The position numbers and the translations under genes are program-made. From positions 1 to 14,271 of the forward strand of contig JBLIOL010000120.1 of assembly GCA_047639615.1 (NCBI GenBank): a stretch of 14,271 nt of DNA, read 5' to 3'. Shown one piece after another: positions 7,670 through 13,401 of the stretch; the first letter of the stretch is position 1; every line of letters starts with the position of its first letter. Below the pieces are notes generated by a model. That model saw only the letters and a program-made list of their open reading frames with translations, ran no database searches and was not told the DNA's origin. Source of the DNA: CAYWNK01 sp047639615. Lineage in GTDB: Bacteria; Planctomycetota; UBA1135; GCA-002686595.

Positions 7670-8949
7670 GCGACACTCCCCGCAACCGCAAAATCCTCAT
7701 CGTGGACGACAACCCGTCTATCCACGAAGACTTCCGCAAGATCCTGAGGGCCAGCTCCAACGCTCATCAAGGCCATCTAGAGGACGCGCGACAGGCGTTC
7801 TTCGGCGAACCCGAAGCCAACCCTGCTCCGACGGCCGAGTCCCAGGCCTTTGAGACGGAGAGCGCCCACCAGGGCGAAGAAGCCCTGGAGATGGTCAAGG
7901 AAGCCCTGGCCAACAAGACCCCCTATGCCATGGCCTTCGTGGACGTGCGCATGCCCCCGGGCTGGGACGGAGTGCAGACCATTCAGGAACTCTGGAAAGC
8001 CGACCCTGAGCTGTGCGTCGTGATCTGCACGGCCTTCTCCGACTACTCCTGGAGCCAGACCATCGAAGCTCTCGGGCAGTCGGACAAGCTGTTGATCCTG
8101 AAGAAGCCCTTCGACTCCGTGGAGATCCGCCAGCTGGCCCACGCCCTCGTGGAGAAATGGAACCAGACCAAGCGCGAGCAACAATTGATCAGCGGTCTGC
8201 GCGATGCCGAAGCACAGCAACGTAGCTACGCGGCCTCGCTGGAGACCGTCAACAAGGCTCTGATCACCTCCATGGGCTCAGCCGAACAGGCCCTCGCCCT
8301 GCGTGGTGAATTCCTGTTGCGGCTCTCCTCGCAAGTAGACGAGAGCCTGACCACGATCATCGATCGCGTGCTCGCTACCGATCACCCCGAGGACCTGGGC
8401 GATGTGCTCGATGCCAGCCGCCACATGCTGGGCGTGCTAAACGAAGTGATGGACTACAACCAGCTGGAGAGCGGTTCCGTTACGGTCGACATGCAGCCGA
8501 TCGAGCTGCGCCCCGTGCTCGAAGGTCTCTTGGACAACCACGCGGAACACGCCAAGGAAAAAGGCCTCACGGTCGCGCTCGAGATCGCCCCCGGCATTCC
8601 GCAGACAACCACCAGCGACCCCGATCGTCTCAACCAGGTCCTCGGCGTGCTCATGGACAACGCCCTGCGCTACACTGAGACCGGTTCGGTCTGCATCAAG
8701 GTCACCACCGAACACGGCACGGAGTGGAGCGACGCCTTCCTGCACATCGATGTGTGCGACACCGGTCCGGGCATCGCACCCGAATTCTGCGGGCGCATTT
8801 TCGAGCCCCTCGCCTTCCGCAACTCCGGCGGATCCGGCGTAGGCCTAGCCCTGGCCAAGCGCCTGGCGCGCAAGCTTAAAGGCGACCTACACCTGCAGAG
8901 CGAAGTGGGCACCGGCTCCATCTTCAGCCTGCAGATGAAGCTCTCCTAG
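7666..8949 (+). CDS. Receiver plus kinase-like hybrid regulator lacking the phosphoacceptor His
   Basis: A 427-aa soluble protein. A receiver domain spans about residues 8-165: acidic pair Asp14-Asp15 (ILIVDDNPSIHED), phosphoacceptor Asp93 (AFVDVRMPPGWDG), Thr122 and Lys147-Pro148. About 40 extra residues (30-70) lie between the first helix and second strand. A helical linker follows, then a kinase-like part. At the place where SHELRTPL normally stands the sequence is SSQVDESL, so the His is Ser222. The ATPase domain (about 280-427) keeps an N-box (MDNALRYT), G1 (DTGPGIAPE), F-box (IFEPLA) and G2 (GSGVGLALAKRL). It can thus probably take a phosphoryl group on Asp93 from the upstream kinase and bind ATP. 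Autophosphorylation at the H-box is not expected. No DNA-binding output is present. Translation is coupled to the kinase gene by ATGA. Confidence 0.88.
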   Translation: MSDTPRNRKILIVDDNPSIHEDFRKILRASSNAHQGHLEDARQAFFGEPEANPAPTAESQAFETESAHQGEEALEMVKEALANKTPYAMAFVDVRMPPGWDGVQTIQELWKADPELCVVICTAFSDYSWSQTIEALGQSDKLLILKKPFDSVEIRQLAHALVEKWNQTKREQQLISGLRDAEAQQRSYAASLETVNKALITSMGSAEQALALRGEFLLRLSSQVDESLTTIIDRVLATDHPEDLGDVLDASRHMLGVLNEVMDYNQLESGSVTVDMQPIELRPVLEGLLDNHAEHAKEKGLTVALEIAPGIPQTTTSDPDRLNQVLGVLMDNALRYTETGSVCIKVTTEHGTEWSDAFLHIDVCDTGPGIAPEFCGRIFEPLAFRNSGGSGVGLALAKRLARKLKGDLHLQSEVGTGSIFSLQMKLS

Positions 8950-9050
8950 GAGCCGCCTAAGATCACGAGCGAGTCGATGCCCGCGGCCACCCAGAGCGCC
9001 ACCAGGGCCAGCCAGGCGCTTCGTGGGGGCCGAGCGACAAGTCGCTGTTT
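8946..9050 (-). other. Short minus-strand open stretch with one hydrophobic helix
   Basis: Between TAA (9053-9051) and TAG (8948-8946) the minus strand reads 34 codons, including SAWLALVALWVAAGIDSLVI, a good transmembrane-like segment at the end of the frame. There is no ATG/GTG/TTG start in it. It may be the tail of a decayed membrane-protein gene or a chance reading of GC-rich sequence. It overlaps the terminator candidate. Confidence 0.2.
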
Positions 9051-9052
9051 TT
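9033..9052 (+). terminator. Rho-independent terminator candidate of the signalling operon
   Basis: AGCGA, loop CAAG, TCGCT, followed by GTTTTT. The stem is short (5 bp) but directly followed by five T. It lies 84 nt after the hybrid-regulator stop, where the three-gene + strand operon would end. Confidence 0.6.
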
Positions 9053-9205
9053 AAGCGGGCTGCTAGATGCGTGACCTAGCGCACGGCACCGGCCAGAGTC
9101 CTCCGTGCTTGCATGGCATCCTGGGCCACGGAAACAGGGACCTCGCGCGTACAAGGTCGCTTCGACAGGCGTGACCTCGGCTGCCGCGTCCCCCATGGGA
9201 GCTGC

Positions 9206-9496
9206 CTACTGGCCCGCGCGATTTTCGACTCGTATGCCGTTGTCGAGGCCCACTTGGACCGGACGCCGGCGGGCGACCCCGTCCTCCAGCACCATCACGT
9301 ACGTACTGCCGTCCGGCGCCGCCCAGAGTGCATCGCCGGAGAACACCCACGCGTTCGTTTGACTCGTGATGACCAAAGTGGCGCGAGGCCGATTGCGTAT
9401 CTCGCGAGATAGACCGGTCTTTCTGCGCAGGGGCTCAGATAGACGCAAGCGGGCGCTGTCTCCCGGGCCTGACGCGGCCGGCTGCCTAGCTGCCCA
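9206..9496 (-). pseudogene. Remnant of an HlyD/RND-type membrane fusion protein C-terminus
   Basis: The minus-strand frame open between TGA (9499-9497) and TAG (9208-9206) reads PGDSARLRL and later SGDALWAAPDGSTYVMVLED followed by GVARRRPVQVGLDNGIRVE. This matches, from memory of the family, the end of the beta-barrel and the membrane-proximal domain of periplasmic adaptor subunits of RND/ABC efflux pumps, which carry similar GDAV-DGS-VFVVEDGVARRRPVxVGL patterns. A full adaptor is about 350-400 residues, but the thioredoxin gene begins 30 nt upstream, so the hairpin and lipoyl domains are absent. No good start codon or ribosome site exists, and the usual SGLxxGDxV stretch after RVE is missing. 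I infer a truncated, decayed gene. Recognition is by eye, so chance similarity is not excluded. Confidence 0.45.
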
Positions 9497-9505
9497 TCAA
9501 CGGAC

Positions 9506-9521
9506 AGCCAACAAGTTGGCT
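9506..9521 (-). terminator. Inverted repeat just after the thioredoxin gene
   Basis: AGCCAA-CAAG-TTGGCT (plus-strand reading) forms a 6-bp stem with a 4-nt loop, five nt after the stop of the minus-strand thioredoxin gene. No T-run follows on the minus strand, so termination is only suggested by its position. Confidence 0.4.
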
Positions 9522-9526
9522 AAGGC

Positions 9527-10600
9527 TTACTCGCCAGCCATGTTCTCCAGCATGGAAGTCCACTGGGGATTGCCCTCGTAGCCGATCGCCAGACCCTTCT
9601 TAGCGTAGGCGCGGGACAGGTCGATGTCCTTGATGTGTTGCTTGGCGAAGAATGCGCCAGCCACGTAGATCTCGAAAGCCACGGCTGCGTCTTGATGCAC
9701 GCCGAGAGCATCGAAGGCGGCCACGGAGGCCATGCCGTCCTCGAGAGTATCTTCCTTGATGCTCTGCAGGCGCACCAGGACAACGCGCTCGTAGAGGCCT
9801 TCGGTGTTCTTCGGGTCAGCCGTCATGGCCGCGCTAAGCAGCTCAGCATCGGAAACACCAGCACCCAAGAGCGCCTTCATGGCGGGCATTCGAATGCCCT
9901 TGCTGCCGTCGGCATCGCTATCCATAGCAGCGCGCACGGCCGTGATCAGACTGCCGGAGCCAACGCCCTCAGCACCAATCTCTTCTAGGCGTGCCAGGAT
10001 CGTAGCGAAAGCCGCCTTGCGTGCTTCGCCTTCGGCAGCTTCGTAGGCAGTCACCAGCTTGGTGACCTCCATTAGCTTGGGCATGCCCTCAGCCTTCAGC
10101 TCTGCCATGTGCGTCAGGTAAGCCTCGGGGCCGCCGGGTGCGTAACCGGTACGACCGAATACGTCGCCGTCGACGGTCATAAGCAGGATCGAGGGGAAGC
10201 CGGTGACGGCGTACTTGGCCTGCAAGGCGGCGTTGCGCTCCGGGTTCGGAACCTTGGACTTGGCCTCTTCCGAGCGCGGGAAGTCCAGTGAGACGAAGAT
10301 GTACTCCTTGCTGGCGACGCTGCTCCAGGACTCGTGAGAGAAGACCTCTTCATCCAGCTTGATGCACCAACCACACCAGTCGGAACCGGTGAAGTCGACG
10401 AGCAGGTTCTTGCCTTGCTCGCGCGCTTGCTTGACGGCCACATCGAAGTCGGCGACCCAGCCTTCGCTACTGAGGGCGGTACTGAGGGCGGCGCTCGCGG
10501 TGGCAGACTCGGTGGATCCGTTGGCCGGAGTAGCGGCGTTCAGCGGGAGAGAGAGGGCGCTGGCGGCGGTGATGGCCAGGGTGGTCCAGACGTGTTTCAT
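9527..10600 (-). CDS. Exported thioredoxin-fold protein with WCGWC active site
   Basis: A 357-aa protein. A signal peptide spans residues 1 to about 22 (MKHVWTTLAITAASALSL..., cut near NAA). A Ser/Thr/Ala-rich spacer leads to a thioredoxin-like domain at about 48-165. Its redox motif is GSDWCGWCIK (Cys76, Cys79) and the cis-proline is in TGFPS (Pro136). This resembles the Thioredoxin_7/DsbD-gamma group, common as exported proteins in planctomycetes and verrucomicrobia. The remaining about 190 residues are helical (Ala/Glu/Leu-rich) with no motif I recognise; they may bind a partner. I chose the ATG at 10600 because the signal peptide starts there; 17 more in-frame codons upstream add no hydrophobic or basic signal. 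It probably reduces or isomerises disulfides in exported proteins. It lies 186 nt downstream of the EAL gene on the same strand, so it may have its own promoter. Confidence 0.88.
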   Translation of the reverse strand: MKHVWTTLAITAASALSLPLNAATPANGSTESATASAALSTALSSEGWVADFDVAVKQAREQGKNLLVDFTGSDWCGWCIKLDEEVFSHESWSSVASKEYIFVSLDFPRSEEAKSKVPNPERNAALQAKYAVTGFPSILLMTVDGDVFGRTGYAPGGPEAYLTHMAELKAEGMPKLMEVTKLVTAYEAAEGEARKAAFATILARLEEIGAEGVGSGSLITAVRAAMDSDADGSKGIRMPAMKALLGAGVSDAELLSAAMTADPKNTEGLYERVVLVRLQSIKEDTLEDGMASVAAFDALGVHQDAAVAFEIYVAGAFFAKQHIKDIDLSRAYAKKGLAIGYEGNPQWTSMLENMAGE

Positions 10601-10786
10601 TTTGGCTCGTGGGGTAGTTGGGTGGCGTGCGCTCTCGGAATGCGCCGCCACGAGGCGGCGAATTCTAGTCCACTCCGAGCTGCACTACGCGACCCTTCGC
10701 TCACCTATCGTCCGAGGTGACGGGCAAGCGTGAAAAGGTCCTGTCAAGGGTGCCCGAAAGGCCTCCTTACCCGGAAATAGCAGCCC

Positions 10787-12499
10787 TTAGACCGTGAGGA
10801 TGCTCTTCTCCAAGAGCAGCATGGCCTTGTCGGCGGGCACCGGAGGGCTGAAGAGGTAGCCCTGGATCTCGTTGCACTGCAGCACGCTCAGGAAGGCCAG
10901 CTGGCTCTCCGTCTCGACGCCCTCGGCCACCACATTCAGCTTGAGGCTGTGGCCCATCAGGATGATGGCCGTGGCGATAGCAGCGTCGTCGGGGTTGGTG
11001 GTCACGTCCTGCACGAACGAGCGGTCGATCTTCAAGGAGTCGATCGGGAACTGCTTCAAGTAGGAGAGCGATGAATAGCCCGTGCCGAAGTCGTCGATGC
11101 TGATCTTCAGACCGGCGGCCTTGAGCTCGCGCAGGGTGGCGATGGTGACCTTGGGGTCGTTCATCAACATGCTCTCGGTTACTTCGAGCTCGAGACCGTC
11201 GCAGGACAGGCCGCTTTGCTCGAGTGCATCCACCACGACCTTGTACAGGTTCGGGTCGCGGAACTGCACCGGCGAGAGGTTTACCGAGACGCGGATCGGC
11301 GGCAGGCCGGCTTCGCGCCACTCTTGATTCTGACGGCAGGCCTCACGCAGGACCCATTCGCCGATGGGCGTAATCAGGCCGGTCTCTTCCGCAAGGGGAA
11401 TAAACTGTGCGGGGAACACGAGCCCAAGCTGCGGATGCTGCCAGCGGATCAGGGCTTCCATGCCCAGGATCTGGCGCGTGCCTATGGCTACGCGCGGCTG
11501 GTAGAACACGCGCAATTCGTTGTTGCTGAGCGCGTCCGCCAGGCTCTTCTCCAGGGTCAGGCGCTCGAAAGCCCACTGCCCCATGGCTTGGGTGTGGAAG
11601 GCCAAGCAGTTGCGGCCCTCGCTGCGAGCGCGCTCCGTAGCGTCCTGAGCAGCGTCGAGCAACACGCTCGGATCGGCACCATCCTCAGGGCATGCCGCGA
11701 CACCAGCGCTAGTGTGCAGGTCCATGCCGGTGCCCGAAGTGGCGGAGGCGCTACTGATACGTTCCTGGAAGCGCCCAGCGAACTTGGCTACATCCTGTAC
11801 GCGCGCAAGACCAGGCACGAGCAGAGCCACACGATCCGAGCGCACCCAGGTCATGCAGAAGTCGCCGGGATGCACGCCGAGTGAATCGGTATCAGCATCG
11901 CTGGTCAGGGCCGAGTTGATCGATTCGATCAGCATCTGCTCGATCTGGTTGCGTTCCTTAACCTCCATGCCGATCCAATCGAAGCTGGGATCGACGCAGT
12001 GCAAGGACACACCCAAGATCGCGAGCTGACGGCCGGCGCTGCGTGTAGGGGGAATCCGCCTGGCAGTCTCGCTGAGGAAGGCATCGCGGGTCAGGAAGTT
12101 GGTGGCTTCCTTGGGCGCAGCGGTGGTGATTTCCGTATCGAGTTCGGCTAGACGCAGGAGCAGGAGATCTGCCTGCACCGGCACGCATAGAAAATCGCGC
12201 GCGCCTAGCTCGCGATAGGTCTGAAGGGGTGAACCGCCCTCAGGGTTGATCAAGATGAAGGCCGGACGATCGGGACCCTGGGCCTGTAGCGTGAGTTGGT
12301 AGGCCTCGGAGATCTCGCCCGCGTCGGCGGTGCCGTCCACCAGGACGGCGTCGTAGGTCCCCGATCCAAGCGCCTCTCTGGCACTCTCAGATCCGGTTTC
12401 AAAGTGGAATGTGTGACCGCCGCCCGTAACCATGTTGGCCAACTCCGTGGAGAGCTGGCTGTCGGGGGTGATGGCAAGGATGCTAAGCGCTCGATTCAT
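10787..12499 (-). CDS. EAL phosphodiesterase with degenerate receiver and GGDEF domains
   Basis: A 570-aa cytoplasmic protein expected to hydrolyse c-di-GMP to pGpG. Residues 1-118 look like a receiver: Asp55 (YDAVLVDGT) is kept, but the N-terminal acidic pair is absent (AITPDSQ) and the conserved Lys is Val106 (FLCVPV), so it is probably not phosphorylated normally. Residues about 135-305 have a GGDEF-like outline, but the signature position reads WVRSDRVALLV (218-228), with no GGDEF, so no cyclase activity is expected. The EAL domain (about 312-565) is complete: EALIRW (Glu348), VNLSP (Asn407), EVTES (Glu442), IDDFGTGYSSL (Asp469-Asp470), KIDRSF (Lys490), AEGVET (Glu526) and QGYLFSPP (546-553). 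I chose the ATG at 12499 because the receiver fold starts directly after it; the 49 in-frame codons upstream look non-coding. Confidence 0.9.
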   Translation of the reverse strand: MNRALSILAITPDSQLSTELANMVTGGGHTFHFETGSESAREALGSGTYDAVLVDGTADAGEISEAYQLTLQAQGPDRPAFILINPEGGSPLQTYRELGARDFLCVPVQADLLLLRLAELDTEITTAAPKEATNFLTRDAFLSETARRIPPTRSAGRQLAILGVSLHCVDPSFDWIGMEVKERNQIEQMLIESINSALTSDADTDSLGVHPGDFCMTWVRSDRVALLVPGLARVQDVAKFAGRFQERISSASATSGTGMDLHTSAGVAACPEDGADPSVLLDAAQDATERARSEGRNCLAFHTQAMGQWAFERLTLEKSLADALSNNELRVFYQPRVAIGTRQILGMEALIRWQHPQLGLVFPAQFIPLAEETGLITPIGEWVLREACRQNQEWREAGLPPIRVSVNLSPVQFRDPNLYKVVVDALEQSGLSCDGLELEVTESMLMNDPKVTIATLRELKAAGLKISIDDFGTGYSSLSYLKQFPIDSLKIDRSFVQDVTTNPDDAAIATAIILMGHSLKLNVVAEGVETESQLAFLSVLQCNEIQGYLFSPPVPADKAMLLLEKSILTV

Positions 12500-12787
12500 G
12501 GTAGGTGCCCGCCTGTAGACCGGAATACTCCCACTCTTCGACCGCCCCCACCCATGGCTTGATGGCCCAAGGACCACGATTTCACCCAAAGTCTCAATAC
12601 GGGCCGTGCGGTAAACTCCTAGAGCGCCCCTGGGACGAACTCGCAATGCCCCATGGGCTCGTATCGTGGAACTTGCATCCGAAAAATCCCCGCGACTGGG
12701 CCTAAACGTCTCTTCCTTATGAGCCGCGTAAACTTGGAGCCTCTTCCCAGCGCTCGCTCACTCAATTGACAACCCCGTAACCTCACC
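12500..12787. other. Divergent intergenic region between EAL and lipoprotein genes
   Basis: This 288-nt stretch must hold the start signals for both the minus-strand EAL gene and the plus-strand lipoprotein gene. I see no convincing -35/-10 pair on either strand. A TTGACA at 12766-12771 is too close to the lipoprotein start to serve it. No RNA gene is recognised. Confidence 0.5.
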
Positions 12788-13339
12788 ATGCTCAGGCGCC
12801 TCCTAACCACCCTCACCCTCTGCCTCGCAGCCTCCTGCGCCAGCGTCTCCCGCAGCTTCGATTTCCAGCCGAAGCCCGCCGAGGTCATGGTCCAGTCCCC
12901 CGGGGAAGCCCACGCGGTGGCGCGCGTGCTCGTCTCCGTGCCTGGCGCCCGCCGCGATGGCGACCACGAGGATGGGCTCCCGCGCATGATCGTGCGCCTG
13001 CGCATCGAGAACCGCGGCGAGGCCCCCCTGCGCCTGGAGCTCCCACGCTTCAAGCTCGTGGACTCCAACCTGGTCCCTTTCGGCCCCGCCGAACTCCGTG
13101 AAGGCCCGCAGTCCATCGACCCCGGCACGGAAGCCCTCTACTCCATCGGCTTCCCCTACCCGGAGGGCCTCTCCCTCGGTGCACCCCAAATTGAGGGCAT
13201 CAATCTGCAGTGGGTGCTCTCCACCGAGGCACAAGCCTGGGAGTCGAGCCTAACCCTCGAGCGCGTGCAAGATCCCTACGAGCACCACGAGCCGCACTTC
13301 AATTGGGGCGCGACCTTCATCTACTCCCGCGGATGCTAA
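12788..13339 (+). CDS. Small putative lipoprotein
   Basis: A 183-aa protein. The start MLRRLLTTLTLCLAASCASV is a lipoprotein signal: basic n-region, hydrophobic core, and a lipobox-like LAASC with Cys17 as the likely lipidated residue (Ala at -3 is less common than Leu). The mature part is beta-rich, with alternating hydrophobic residues at about residues 73-100 (MIVRLRIENRGEAPLRLELP...). This resembles an immunoglobulin-like or LEA14-like beta-sandwich of the kind that starts with an N-x-G turn. No catalytic motif is visible. It ends in FIYSRGC. There is no clear ribosome site. It lies 62 nt upstream of a membrane HEAT-repeat protein, so the two may be co-transcribed. The lipoprotein call is fair; function is unknown. 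Confidence 0.72.
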   Translation: MLRRLLTTLTLCLAASCASVSRSFDFQPKPAEVMVQSPGEAHAVARVLVSVPGARRDGDHEDGLPRMIVRLRIENRGEAPLRLELPRFKLVDSNLVPFGPAELREGPQSIDPGTEALYSIGFPYPEGLSLGAPQIEGINLQWVLSTEAQAWESSLTLERVQDPYEHHEPHFNWGATFIYSRGC

Positions 13340-13384
13340 GCCGGCACCACCCACACTTCGGCTAGCCCGCCGCGAGCGCTAAGC

Positions 13385-13391
13385 TGAGGAG
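13385..13391 (+). promoter_or_regulatory. Strong ribosome binding site
   Basis: TGAGGAG ends 10 nt before the ATG at 13402. It is one of the few clear Shine-Dalgarno sites in this window and fixes the start of the last gene. Confidence 0.65.
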
Positions 13392-13401
13392 CACCGCTCC
13401 C

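Larger units (their letters stand above)
8950..9526. other. 577-nt gap without an intact gene
   Basis: Between the hybrid regulator and the thioredoxin gene no full-length gene is convincing on either strand. It holds a terminator candidate at 9033-9052, an apparent pseudogene remnant at 9206-9496 on the minus strand, a short hydrophobic minus-strand stretch at 8946-9050, and an inverted repeat at 9506-9521. The remaining open frames are Arg/Gly/Ser-rich in the manner of GC-rich noise. Confidence 0.6.

Noticed and set aside
9105..9412. Plus-strand open frames in the 8950-9526 gap
   Set aside because: Low-complexity Arg/Pro/Thr composition, no ribosome site, and they oppose the better-supported minus-strand remnant.
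10742..10747. TTGACA on the minus strand upstream of the thioredoxin gene
   Set aside because: At 17 nt spacing the -10 position reads CCCGTC, so no promoter is supported.
10748..10786. Terminator after the EAL gene
   Set aside because: Only 3-4 bp partial stems (GCC/GGC, GGGT/ACCC) and no T-run on the minus strand.
12500..12646. In-frame extension of the EAL protein by 49 residues
   Set aside because: The extension looks like GC-rich noise and would put a tail before the receiver fold, which begins right at the ATG at 12499.
12766..12771. Perfect TTGACA as a -35 box for the lipoprotein gene
   Set aside because: It lies only about 16 nt before the ATG, leaving no room for a -10 element and transcript start upstream of the gene.
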